The position numbers and the translations under genes were made by a program. Shown here piece by piece: positions 21,917 to 32,836 of a stretch of DNA of 64,000 bases (positions within the stretch are counted from its first letter, which is position 1; each line of letters opens with the position of its first letter). The notes under the pieces were generated by a model that had not been told where the DNA came from, did not search any database, and was given only the letters and a program-made list of their open reading frames with translations. This DNA is from Lolium rigidum (lineage: Eukaryota; Streptophyta; Magnoliopsida; Poales; Poaceae): assembly GCF_022539505.1 (NCBI RefSeq), contig NC_061508.1, positions 64,179,754 to 64,243,753 on the forward strand, written 5' to 3'.

Positions 21917-23489
21917 TATGGTATCAGCAGCCTTTGGTTTCCGCGGATTTGACCCCCCACCCATCCAATTTCGTTTCTGAAAATTTTCCCCAAAAAATCC
22001 CCAAAAATAGCCCTAATTTGCCTTTGGACGGATCTGCGATTTCGTTGCGTTTTGAGTGGTTTTAGTCCATGGATTTGATGTTGGAGTGATTGATCTACGT
22101 TTCCCCCATCTTTTCCCCTTCGATTCCATCAAGTTTGGCTCGAATTTGAGCATTTTCTGTCCGGTTTTCCTCAAGAACAGGAGCAGTTCATCCTGCTACC
22201 GAGTTGGTCAACGCGCGCGTCCACCCGCTCTGCCTCTGCTCGCCCACCGCGCAAGCCCCAGGCCCACCTGTCGCCGCCGCTGCCGCTTCCAGCAGATCGC
22301 CCCACCCGCGCGCTGCGCTCGCCAACTGCCGCTCCTCGCTCGCCTCGCACAGCCGCCAGTAGCGCGCCCCATCGCCCAAGCCGCTCCGGCCCTCCAGGCC
22401 ACGAGGTGGGCAGCAGCACCAGCATCGCGCGCGAGCCGCCAGTGCCTCGCTCTCGCTCGACCCCGCCCGGCCAACCGCCGCCAAGCCGCCCCTGCCGCTG
22501 CTCCACCAAACCACAGCGCCGCCCCGCTCTGCATCTCGCACTGGCCGCGCCCGCACCATCAGCACGCGCGCGCACAGCTCAGGCGCCAACTCCGCTCGAC
22601 ACCAGGCCCGCCGCTGCTCCAGGCCACCGCTGCGCCCGACCCGCCCCGCTCCCTACCTGCTTGCCCCGCCGCGCATCCAAGCTGCCAAGTCGCACGCGCA
22701 GAGCATCCAAGCCACCAATCACGCATCACAATTCCTCAATCCGGCCAACCATCAGCAAGTGCCTCACGCGCGCCCGCAAAAAGCAGTCAGCCAATCCCCA
22801 GGCTAATTCCATCTTGCACAGCACTTAGCGCAAAATCCGGTCAGACCGGATTTCTGACCGGGCCGTCCGGTCTACAACCGGGGCTTAGACCGGTGCCATC
22901 CGGACCAAGTCCAGGGGCCCATCCGGTTCCAGCTCCGGTTCTGGACCGGGCCGGCCGGTCCCGAGTCCGGTTTGACCGGGTTACGGACCGGGTTTGACCC
23001 AGTTTTCGCCCATTTTGACTCCACTTTTTGCTCCAAATTGTGACAACTTTCCGGCGCCCGTTTGACCCCAAACTTTCACAGTTACCCCCTTTCATCTTAA
23101 CTCTAATTCTGACACCGTTTCCGAAATTTTCCGACTCCAAAATTTTGACACCTTCGATCGCTCGTCGTGACCCAAATTTTCGGGCATTGACTTTTTTTTG
23201 CCCGGTTTCCGTTTTGGAGTGCAAGGATTGTCTTTCGAGCTTCATGTCTACATCAACACCGCGGCGACACCTTCGGCACCCCGGACTCCGGCGCAACTAC
23301 GACACTATCGTCGCCATCCTTGCAAGTTGTGTGTTACGACACCGCCTAACTTTTCATCTAGGTATAACTTGCTCCCCACCGTGTAGCCCTTCTTCCTTTT
23401 GCGATCTATCCTACGAGCATTGCTTATCGAGTGTTGCGAGACATTGCACGTGGCCCCGATTATGAGATGTGTGTGTCGTGTGGAGTAAA
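21917..23489 (+). other. RT3 leader, first part
   Basis: Untranslated. The block 22,200-22,830 is very C-rich and G-poor on the plus strand and holds long artificial Ala/Pro/Arg-type frames. A second GACCGG cluster lies at 22,838-23,000. From about 23,360 it matches the RT1 leader up to the point where RT4 entered. Confidence 0.75.
21919..21931 (+). other. RT3 primer-binding site
   Basis: TGGTATCAGCAGC lies two bases after the LTR; initiator-Met-tRNA type. Confidence 0.75.
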
Positions 23490-24420
23490 TGATGTAGCCC
23501 GACCTTCGGTCTTCGCCACATCATATGCTTCATCGACAAGACGGCACGCTAAGGTGAATCTTCTCCTTTACGCGTGCCTCGAATCGCCTACTTGGAACGA
23601 TATACTACTTCATACTCCGTCATACCTTGATGATAGGAACTCGACGACAAGTACGGGGAGAAGGAAGGATGGAACGGAGACCCGAGGACGCAAGGCCGAT
23701 GTCACGGAAGCTTGGAAGAGAAGGAGGAAGAGGAGCGGGAAGCTCCGGGCCGGCATCGCCGCCCTACACAGGCCGACGACCGCCGCCGTGGCCGCGACGC
23801 ATCGCCGCCCTCCCCACGCCGGCACTGCCGCCGTGGTCGTGACCACTACCAAACCTAACCCTAGGTTGCCACATGTATGGTCGTGCTTGTATCTTAGTTT
23901 CCCCAAACTACCCCTCCTTAGTGGTTCCCTATAAATAGACCTCCACCCCCACCTTCATGAGGAGAGATGATGTTTAGATGAATTGGCTTATGCCTCTACT
24001 ATCCCTTTGTGGATTTGGGTAACCCCCACCTTAGGTTAATTCCTATTGTACCACCCGGGCTCCTTATCGAATCCTATTGTATCTCTTTGGTGACTTCTAC
24101 CAATCTTGATCTTTTGCTTGCACTTCTACCTATTTGGTCTTTTGCTTGCACTTCTATTGAGTTTGGTCTTTTCACCCTTCTAGATTCATAGGATCTTCGA
24201 TTTGTCGATCTTTTGCGGGACTTCTACCGAAAGGTCTTTTCCTTGCAACTTCTATCGAGTTGGTGGTTCGGGCCAACGAGAACAAACCGATTGTGTTGTG
24301 TGCGTGTGTTTGTATCGTGTTCTTCGCGTTCATCCACTTCCCCGCGAATCCCCTCCGCAATCACACTCAACCGGGTCAAACCGTGAAGATTGGGCACACC
24401 CTCGGGCTTAGCCCGCATCA
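23490..24420 (+). repeat. RT4 5' LTR (931 bp)
   Basis: It starts TGATGTAGCCCGACC and ends TTAGCCCGCATCA. A TATA-like CCTATAAATAG lies at about 23,927-23,937. GGCCGGCA-type motifs at 23,745-23,835 differ from the 3' LTR by several indels; the rest is almost the same. Confidence 0.92.
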
Positions 24421-26375
24421 TATGGTATCTGAGCAAAGGTTGCCACGGATTTGACCCTCCGATTCCACCAATTTCGCCCAAAAAATTGCCCCCAAAAATT
24501 TTCCCCAAAAAATAGCTCGAATTTGGATCTCTGGATTTGTTGAGTTTTTTGTGGTTTTGATCCACAGATCTGTTGTCTTAGTGGCTGATCTACATCCCTG
24601 CAAAATTTCGCGGTCAAATTCCTTATAAATCTCTCAGAATCGACGATTTTCGTGCCAATTTTCCGCCCCCGTGACGAACAGCCCGAGCTGTTCTTCCTCG
24701 ACCGGCAGTGCCGGCCTCCATACCACGGCACTGCCGCTGGCCACCACACTCGCCCAGCCACCCAACAGCTCCGGCCGCCGCTCCTCCACTGCCGCTGCGC
24801 CTTCCCCCGCCCGCGTTGACCACGCACGCGCCGCCCCGCTCATCAGCAGCTTCCGCCAAGCCACGCAGCAGCGCCTCCATCTCCCGCCCGCATCCGCCGC
24901 TCGCCACACACCCCTGCAGCTTCCACGCGCCGCCTCAGCCCCTGGCTCCACCCCGCGCGCAGCGCTCCTGCAGCACCCGCCCTGCTCCCGCTCAAGCCTG
25001 CCGCGCGCACGAGCTCACTCCGGCCCGCCTGGCCCACACCACGCCGCCTCCATCTGCCAGCGCGCGGAACGCCCAAGCCGCCGGCCACCACACACCAGCT
25101 CGCGCGCCTCCGCCTCAAGCCGCCGGCCCACCTACACGCAGCAACAGTAGCTCCGCTCCAGCTCGCCCACACCGGCAGTGCCGGCCGCATCTCACCGGCA
25201 GTGCCGGCCAGCACAGCCCGGCAGTGCCGCTGTTCAAGTTTCACCCAATTCTGATCCATCTTTTTGCCCCAAATTTTGACAACTTTTCGGCGCCCGTTTG
25301 ACTCCAAACTTTAACAACATCCTCCAACGACTCCACATAGTCTACGTCTAATTTTTGACGATTTTTGGAGCCCAACTTTTGACCGCTCGTTTTGACCCAA
25401 CTTTTCGGGCATTGACATAATTTGCTCGGTTTCCGATTTGGAGTGCATCGGTTGTCTATTCCGCTTCCGCGCCTACACCAACACCGCGACGACACCGTTG
25501 GCACCCCGGATTCCGGCGCAACTTCGCCATCGTCATCGACACCACCACTTCGCCATCGCAAGTTCGTGTGTTTGACACCGCCTAACATCAATAGGTATAA
25601 CTTGCCTCACCCTTGTAGCCCCGATTCTTTCTTTGTGTACCTATCCCATTGAGAGTGGCTTTTCGAGTGTTGCGAAGCATTGCACAAGTGTCACGACCGT
25701 GAGAGGGTGTGTGTGCGTTGTGTTGAGCAAAGCTCCGAAGCAAGCTCGGTGAGAAAGATACACAAAAGAAGAAAAAGTGTGACATAGAGAAAAATAAAGC
25801 TTCTAAGCATAGAAAAAAAAAAGTGAAAAAAAAAAAAAAAGAGAAAAAGGAAAAGGAAATACAAAAAGAGTGTGTGTCCACCGATATAAAGGAGTGCAAA
25901 GCTTGTGAGCACTAAGAGAGAAAAGAGAAGAGTGGCATTTGTGCAAATCTAGTTGCTTCTCTCATATGCAACCAAGCTACGGTCTCTCTTGTGTTGGCGC
26001 GACACCGAGCTAATAGTCTTCGTTAGGACCATCTTGTTACTTGCTCACTTCCTTGGTCGCGCTAACCCCATTGTTCTTCCTTGTGTGTGTTTCCGTGTTT
26101 CCTTGACATAGATCACCGCTTTTGACATTTGACTTTGGATCTTACCCACATTTGACAATAGACATTTTCTTTGGTTCTTTTCGTTTGCTATCCACTTCCT
26201 CACCTACCACCATATAGAGTTCTTAGCCTTTTGCGTGTGCTTTGAGTGTGTGTGTGAGTACATATCGGTTATTCTCTAACTTGAACCATTTTCTCGATTT
26301 TGGTTTGCGAGTTTTAACCTCTTGGTAGTTCTCCTTCCACCATACATACACCCTTCCTAGTGAGAGCCACTCAAA
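24421..26375 (+). other. RT4 leader
   Basis: Untranslated. A C-rich, G-poor block spans 24,665-25,235. Copies of the dyad CCGGCAGTGCCGG occur at about 24,700-24,740 and 25,170-25,235. The part from 25,380 is related to RT3 leader DNA (GGGCATTGAC... GGAGTGCA), followed by a purine-rich AAAGAGAAAAAG stretch near 25,740-25,870. No credible ORF. Confidence 0.7.
24423..24434 (+). other. RT4 primer-binding site
   Basis: TGGTATCTGAGC follows the LTR by two bases. It differs by one base from the common initiator-Met primer site TGGTATCAGAGC. Confidence 0.7.
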
Positions 26376-28900
26376 ATGACACCACAAGAACAAGCCGAGA
26401 TGAGAGCCTACTTTGCCGAGCTAGAAGCTCTTGAAGCCAATATGACCACCCAAGATAAAGCCGAGTGCAAATCCTACTTCAAACACCTTGAGAGCAAGAG
26501 TGACACACCACATGAGTTGAGTGAGGACGCTTTGATTTCTAACACATTAACCTCTACTCCTCTTGTGTTGTCTTCCTCTTTGCTAGGTTGCTCGGACATC
26601 GACGACGCCATTGCCATGGAGACGAGGGACTCCACTATATGTGAGATGAGTGCATCCACTATATGTGAGCTTGAGTGCATACACTTCGAGAACATGAGTG
26701 ATACACCATGTGAGATGAGAGTGGTAGTTGATAGGTCATGTGAGGCCATTTCGAATTCTAACAACTTACCCTCTACCTCTAGTGTGTTTCCTTGTGTCTC
26801 ATTAGGTCCCATGGATGACGAGTTCCCGATCATGGAAGAAGATGTACATGGTGCATGAAGACGATGCTATCACACCATGCTTGATTGAAGATGAACATGG
26901 AGGCCACATGGAGCCTACCTCTTCCACAACACCCACTTCAAATGAGTCGGACTACAAAGGTACCTATATGGGTGTTGATGATGCCATGATCCCACTAGTG
27001 GACATGATGCTTGATGAGTGCTTGCATGAGTTGGATAATCCTATTGCTATGTCATATGCTTCTTTCACTTTCCCTTGTGATACTTGTGATACCACCATTG
27101 TTGATCATGTGGAAGTAGTTGCTTATGATAATATGTCCATGCCATGCTATGAGAGTTTCACTTTCTCTCCTATTGCTTGCAATATGTCGAACAATTGCTC
27201 TTTCCCATGTATTGCTTGCAATGAAGATGATGATGCTAATTCTTGTGTTGTGACAACCTTGATGAACAATTGCTCTTTCCCTAGGCTTGTCGACAACCAT
27301 GATACAATGTTGAACATGTTTTGCTCTAAATGCTTGCAATACTCTCCCATTCATGCAACCAAAATGTTGAATACTTGCTCTTTCCAATGCTTGGTTTGCA
27401 ATGATGTTAATATGCTTGTAAATGAGATTGCCCCCATAGCTCTCTCAAATTTTGGAGACTTTGCATATATCCATGATGAGCATGTTCATGTGTTTAATCC
27501 GCATATTCACCATATCTATTATGATGCTTTGCTTAACGCTAATGGTGATGTGCAAAAGAGATGGACCATCATGATGGATGATGTGTTCATATACCATGCA
27601 CACACGTTCTTTGCTTTGCCTATTGTGTGTGTAGGTACAAGAATGCCAATGTCAACCTCGATTGAGCACGAGTTGACAAAGAGAGCTCTAGAGAGCATAA
27701 TACAAGTGAGTTCAAGATCGAACCCGGCTCTAATACCTTTCCCATGCTTTGCATTGAACATGCCGAACAATTTCTCTTTCTATTGGTTCTTTTGCAAGCA
27801 TGATGATGTGATTCTTACCGTTGGTGTTGCCTCAAACAAATTGACCAATTGCTCTTTCATTTGGTTTGTTGGCACGCACGGTTGTGCAAATGTTTCCTTG
27901 ATGAACTTTTTGGAAGATATGTTGTGTGTTGCACCAAATATGAGGACCAATTTCTCTTTCCAATGGTTTGTGTGCACACATGTTGATGATATTTTGGACA
28001 CTTCCTCTTATGCGTTTTGGCCAAATTCTCCACTTGTTGCTTCAAGAATGTTGAACAATTTCTCTTTCCGATGCCTTGAGAGCAACAATGAAAATGAATT
28101 TCTACATACGATGGACAACATGGTCGTCTCACAATTTGGAGTTTTTGTGTTCCCACATTTGGAAGATGTTCATATGGAGTTCTTACACATTGACCTTGCA
28201 CATGCATTATTCTTGATAAATTTGTGTTGTGCTAATGGTGTTGTGAACATGAAAGGACATGTCATCGATGATGTGCTCCAATATCACACACAAACATACT
28301 TTGCTTGGTCTTTGTTGTGTGAAGGTACAAGTGACTTGTGGATGAGCGTCAACGAATGGGTTCAACCCCATACTTCGACTACACGAGATCTCTCCATGAG
28401 AGCACACCGACACTATGCTAAGGTGACCTCCTTCTACTTACGCTCTCTTGCTAAACCCGTGGAACATTGGCTATGCTTTGAGTGTTGTTTGGCTTTTCTT
28501 GTGCTATTGATAGGGCCCTTGACAAGTGAAGCGACATTCAAGCGTTGGTGTCATCTACCTCCTCTACACATTCATGAAGATTTATCGTCGAGGACGACTC
28601 TTTTTCAAGTGGGGGGAGATGATGTAGCCCGACCTTCGGTCTTCGCCACATCATATGCTTCATCGACAAGACGGCACGCTAAGGTGAATCTTCTCCTTTA
28701 CGCGTGCCTCGAATCGCCTACTTGGAACGATATACTACTTCATACTCCGTCATACCTTGATGATAGGAACTCGACGACAAGTACGGAGGGAAGGAAGGAT
28801 GGCACGGAGACCCGAGGACGCAAGGCCGATGTCACGGAAGCTTGGAAGAGAAGGAGGAAGAGGAGCTGGAAGCTCCAGGGCCGGCACTCGCCGCTCCTAC
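26376..28900 (+). pseudogene. RT4 large ORF: unknown protein with internally duplicated NN(C/F)SF-repeat domain, one frameshift
   Basis: The ORF starts at ATG 26,376 (MTPQEQAEMRAYFAEL) and runs acidic and Ser/Thr-rich to a +1 frameshift at about 26,836, where one extra A is present compared with RT3. The frame then continues past 28,600 into the 3' LTR. The second part contains seven copies of a motif near NN(C/F)SF (DNA at about 27,184, 27,262, 27,364, 27,760, 27,838, 27,940, 28,048). The spacing 78 then 102 bp occurs twice, and each set is followed by a ~100-residue segment ending (D/V)DV-hydrophobic-YH(A/T)-T-F/YFA. I infer a duplicated domain of about 200 residues. Cys, His and Met are unusually common. 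No known domain recognised; not gag, protease, RT or integrase by any motif I can see. Codon and base use resemble retroelement genes. The 26,376 start is chosen because it is the first ATG after the leader in frame. Confidence 0.6.
28609..28619 (+). other. RT4 polypurine tract
   Basis: GTGGGGGGAGA immediately precedes the 3' LTR. Confidence 0.8.
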
Positions 28901-29552
28901 ACGGAGCCGGCACCTGCCGCCGAGGGCCGGCACCGCCGCCCTCCCCACGCCGGCACTTGCCGCCGTGGTCGTGACCACTACCAAACCTAACCCTAGGTTG
29001 CCACATGTATGGCTGTGCTTGTATCTTAGTTTCCCCAAACTACCCCTCCTTAGTGGTTCCCTATAAATAGACCTCCACCCCCACCTTCATGAGGGAGATG
29101 ATGTTTAGATGAATTGGCTTATGCCTCTACTATCCCTTTGTGGATTTGGGTAACCCCCACCTTAGGTTAATTCCTATTGTACCACCCGGGCTCCTTATCG
29201 AATCCTATTGTATCTCTTTGGTGACTTCTACCAATCTTGATCTTTTGCTTGCACTTCTACCTATTTGGTCTTTTGCTTGCACTTCTATTGAGTTTGGTCT
29301 TTTCACCCTTCTAGATTCATAGGATCTTCGATTTGTCGATCTTTTTGCGGGACTTCTACCGAAAGGTCTTTTCCTTGCAACTTCTATCGAGTTGGTGGTT
29401 CGGGCCAACGAGAACAAACCGATTGTGTTGTGTGCGTGTGTTTGTATCGTGTTCTTCGCGTTCATCCACTTCCCCGCGAATCCCCTCCGCAATCACACTC
29501 ACCCGGGTCAAACCGTGAAGATTGGGCACACCCTCGGGCTTAGCCCGCATCA
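28620..29552 (+). repeat. RT4 3' LTR (933 bp)
   Basis: Partner of the 5' LTR at 23,490. It differs by a few substitutions and small indels, most of them in the GC-rich block near 28,880-28,965. TATA-like CCTATAAATAG at about 29,059. Confidence 0.92.
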
Positions 29553-29557
29553 GTAAA

Positions 29558-30212
29558 GCTTCTAAGCAAAACTCGTGTGGCAAGATAGCAAAAGCGAGCT
29601 AACGCTAACATAGTGCGAGAAAAAGCCGCCAAAATACAAAAAGAGCACAAGTGTGCATAGTGCCATCATACATACCAAAGTGTACAAAGCGCCACCATAG
29701 ATACAAAAGAGTGCAAGTGCTCCCAAATACAAAAGAGGGAAAAGCTTTTAAGCAAAAGAGAGAAAAAGAGAAGAGAGGCCGCGTGTAAATCTTGTTGTCT
29801 CTTCGTTGCAACCAAAGCTTTGATCTCTTCTTGTGTTAGTGTGACACCGAGCACCCTTGCTTAAGGGCTTCATACACTTTTCCGCTCATTCCTTGGTCGC
29901 ACTAACCCCGTTCATCTCGTGTGTGTGTTCCACATCTTTTCCGTGTTTATAGTGATCATCGCTTTAACATTTGATTTTTGGATTTCCACCACTCTTGACA
30001 ATACACTTGATTTCGGATTTCGTCTTTTGGCTTTCCACCACACTCACCTACCACCATATTTGCTAGCTTTTGCGTGTGTCTTTGTGTGAGTGCCCGATAC
30101 AATTGTTCTAACTCTCGGTTTGTTGGATCACCCCAATCTTGTCATACCACGGTAAGATTGCGCGGTAGTGTTCTTCCACTAACATACACCATATACATAC
30201 CATCGTGCTAAC
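29558..30212 (+). other. RT3 leader, second part
   Basis: The leader resumes after the RT4 target duplication. It is colinear with RT1 leader DNA (minus, about 2,920-2,281), including CTCGTGTGGCAAGATAGC and TTTTGCGTGTG, up to the ORF1 ATG. Confidence 0.8.
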
Positions 30213-30965
30213 ATGGATAGCGAAGATGAGGATACGGAGGAGTACACGGAGCACTTCGAGGAGGATACCTCTTCAAGCACCGCGGATGTGGAGGAACATG
30301 TGGAGCTCGACACCGACTATGGCTCCGCGAGCGTCACCGACATGACCGACATCGAGGAGCTCTACATCGACAATGGCTCCTCAAGCATGGACGACATGGT
30401 GGAGCAACACCACGAGTACGACATCGACGACATGGTGGAGCACCACCTTGAGGACGACGTCGACGAGCTCTACATCGACAATGGCTCACCACTCATGGAC
30501 GACATGGTGGAGCAAAACCACGTCTACGACATTGACACCGTGACGGAGCCTCACCTCGACTCCACCATGAGCAACGTTGGTGCTCCTACATACCCCTACT
30601 TGGCAAATGGAGCTACATATGAAGATGGAGGACCTCCACGAGGGCACCATCACATGGATCGTCAAGAGCGTCCTCATCATGATCGTCATCGACACTCGCC
30701 TACGAGTTCCACAAGGCGCCACCATGAGAGTGCTTATGCACAAGATCGTCGACTTCAAGGACACCATATGGAGCATCAAGAGCGTCCCCTTCATGAGCGC
30801 CATCGACACTCTTCTCCAAGCTCCACAAGGCGCCACAAGCAACATGCCAAGTCGCATGAGCCGTCATCTAGGCATGGCAATGCACAACGCCAAGCGCCAA
30901 GAAGCTATACTTCGACGAGCTCAATGCACAAGTCTCCGAGATGCCACCACTTGAGGACGACTTAG
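30213..30965 (+). CDS. RT3 ORF1: acidic then His/Arg-rich protein of unknown function
   Basis: A 250-codon ORF starts in the position of the RT1 gag ATG (both read ATGGATAG). The first 110 residues are very acidic with repeats of DDMVE and ELYIDNGS. The last 120 are rich in His, Arg and Gln with two copies of an RQERPxHxRHRHS-type unit. The His/Arg-rich part resembles in composition the middle of RT1 gag, but no capsid domain or zinc knuckle is present. It may be a gag remnant or replacement. It overlaps ORF2 by 25 bp in another frame, so ORF2 may have been joined by frameshift. Confidence 0.5.
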   Translation: MDSEDEDTEEYTEHFEEDTSSSTADVEEHVELDTDYGSASVTDMTDIEELYIDNGSSSMDDMVEQHHEYDIDDMVEHHLEDDVDELYIDNGSPLMDDMVEQNHVYDIDTVTEPHLDSTMSNVGAPTYPYLANGATYEDGGPPRGHHHMDRQERPHHDRHRHSPTSSTRRHHESAYAQDRRLQGHHMEHQERPLHERHRHSSPSSTRRHKQHAKSHEPSSRHGNAQRQAPRSYTSTSSMHKSPRCHHLRTT

Positions 30966-32330
30966 GAGGCGATGGAGTTGAGCATGGTGACCATGGGATT
31001 CTCCCTACACCTACGGAGGCGCATGGAGTTGAGATGGTTGAGCATGGGATTTTCACTTCAACCAAGGAGGCGCATGGAGATGAGAAAGTCGAGCCTACTC
31101 CCCTATGCTTCATTGATGAGTTGGTACCAATCCCATGTGAGAATGAGAGCCACTTAGCCCACTTGAGTGAGAGTGATAGTGAGTTGAGTGACTTCCACCC
31201 CATATGTGAGTTTGAGTGCTTCCATTTGGAGGACATGAGTGATACACTAAGTGAGTTGAGAGAGGTAGAAGATAGGTCCATGGAGGACATTGCATTTGCT
31301 AACACATTAACCTCTCCCTCTATTGTGTTTTCTTATGTTGCTCTAGGTTCCACGGAGGACGAGTTCCCGATCATGGAGAAGATGTACATGGTGCATGACG
31401 ATGATGATATCTCACCATGCTTGCTCCAAGATGGACATGTCGACCACATGGTTCTTCCTACTTCCACCACACCTACTTCAAATGAGTCGGCCTACAAAGG
31501 TAACAACATAGGTGTTGGTGATGCCATGATCCCACTAGTGGACATGATGACTTATGAGTGCATGCATGATCTAGATGATCCATTTGCTACTTCACATGCT
31601 ACTTTCACTTTCCCATGTGATGCTTTGCTTGATAACATTGTTGATCATGTGAAATTGATTGCTTGTGATACCATGACCATGCCATGCTATGAGAGCTTCA
31701 CTTTTTCCTCGCTTACTTGCAATGATAATGATAATGATCATGCTTGTGTTGTGACACCCTTGATGAACACTTGCTCTTTACATAGGGTTGTCGACAACAA
31801 TGATAACATGTTGAACTTGCTTTGCCCCAAATGTTTACACCATTCCATGATCCTTGCATCCAAGATTGTGAACAATTGCTCTTTCTTATGCTTGGTATGC
31901 AAGAATGCTTATTTCATTGTCCACGAGATGGCCCCCATAGCCTTCTCACTTGTTGATGATCATGAGTTACCACATGCCATGAATGCACCTTCTTGCCATA
32001 TGCACCATCGCCATGCATTTCATACTATCTTGATTGACACTAATGGTGATGTGCACAAGACATGGAACATCATGATGGATGATGTGTTCCTCTACCATGC
32101 ACACACGCTTTTTGTTTTCTCTCTTTGTGTGTATAGGTCCCCGAATGACAACTTCCACCGCTACGGAGCATGAACTCACGAAACGCGCAATTGAGAGCTA
32201 CCCCAACAAGGACCGAACTCAAGTGAACACACCAAAGGGTATGTTCCTGTGCTTCCCTACCTCATGTGTTTCCGACTTGGTTTGCCTAGGCTTCCGTTTG
32301 GTCCAACTCGTCACCTCTTGCTTCTTATAA
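30941..32330 (+). pseudogene. RT3 ORF2: homologue of the RT4 large ORF, frameshifted
   Basis: The frame 30,941-32,173 is colinear with the RT4 ORF (shared DEFPIME, STTPTSNES, DAMIPLVDMM, MPCYESFTF, MNTCSL and NNCSF stretches, and a D-D-V-F-L-Y-H-A-H-T-L segment). A 1-bp insertion near 32,140 moves the frame; the related reading TATEHELTKRAIES continues to a stop at 32,330. Only the first repeat block is present, so RT3 lacks the second half seen in RT4. Where RT4 is frameshifted (about 26,836) RT3 is open. Function unknown. Confidence 0.6.
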
Positions 32331-32736
32331 ACATATCTTGAGACATCTTGTTGGCACAATGGTTGTTGTAGTGTCGTGATGATATCATCATACATCCCGA
32401 GATTCTCAAGGACCATGTCATACATGTGAGAGGACACCTTATGCATCTGGTGCCACATGTCACACAAAAGGTTTCTCTTGCATCTCTCATTTCATCTTTT
32501 GGCAATTACAATGGATTCTTTCACACTTGAGGACACTACTTCGGCTCAAGCCAACCATACTCTCCCAAGTTCGGTCTCCATCGATTTGCCATTGCACATA
32601 ACAATTTTGCCTCAAATTTTGCCGCGCCGACACTTGCCTTTGTTTGTTCCACTTGTTTGGGACAATGCTACACTCCACACATTTTTGACACCTTACAACT
32701 CTTTACATGCACAAATTTTTGCCCTACCACATTTTG
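32331..32736 (+). other. RT3 tail before assembly gap
   Basis: Non-coding as read. It presumably led to a polypurine tract and 3' LTR that are not in the assembly. Confidence 0.5.
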
Positions 32737-32836
32737 NNNNNNNNNNNNNNNNNNNNNNNNNNNNNNNNNNNNNNNNNNNNNNNNNNNNNNNNNNNNNNNN
32801 NNNNNNNNNNNNNNNNNNNNNNNNNNNNNNNNNNNN
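32737..32836. other. Assembly gap (100 N)
   Basis: A run of 100 N marks an unresolved join. Left and right flanks belong to unrelated elements (RT3 plus strand, RT5 minus strand), so the true distance is unknown. Confidence 1.

Larger units (their letters stand above)
23490..29552 (+). mobile_element. RT4: complete gag-pol-less LTR retrotransposon nested in RT3
   Basis: Two LTRs (23,490-24,420 and 28,620-29,552) are nearly identical except for a GC-rich tract. The target duplication is GTAAA (23,485-23,489 and 29,553-29,557). PBS lies at 24,423 and the polypurine tract at 28,609-28,619. The internal region holds only a leader and one large, once-frameshifted ORF with no similarity to gag, protease, RT or integrase that I recognise. 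The structure is that of a young non-autonomous element needing proteins in trans. Confidence 0.92.
21078..32736 (+). mobile_element. RT3: gag-pol-less LTR retrotransposon split by RT4
   Basis: Parts: 5' LTR 21,078-21,916; PBS at 21,919; leader 21,917-23,489; insertion of RT4 (23,490-29,552 with duplicated GTAAA); leader resumes 29,558-30,212; ORF1 30,213-30,965; ORF2 30,941-32,173 with a frameshifted extension to 32,330; further sequence to the gap at 32,737. No 3' LTR is seen. It landed in RT2 integrase; the five bases before it are ATCTA. The leader is homologous to that of RT1, so it probably used machinery from that family. Confidence 0.85.

Noticed and set aside
22056..22997. 313-codon plus-strand ORF rich in Ala, Pro, Arg and Gln
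   Set aside because: It lies in the RT3 leader between primer site and ORF1; it comes from C-rich composition without domain or codon signal.
24708..25301. Long Ala/Pro/Ser-rich ORFs in both strands
   Set aside because: Same composition effect in the RT4 leader; several frames are open at once.
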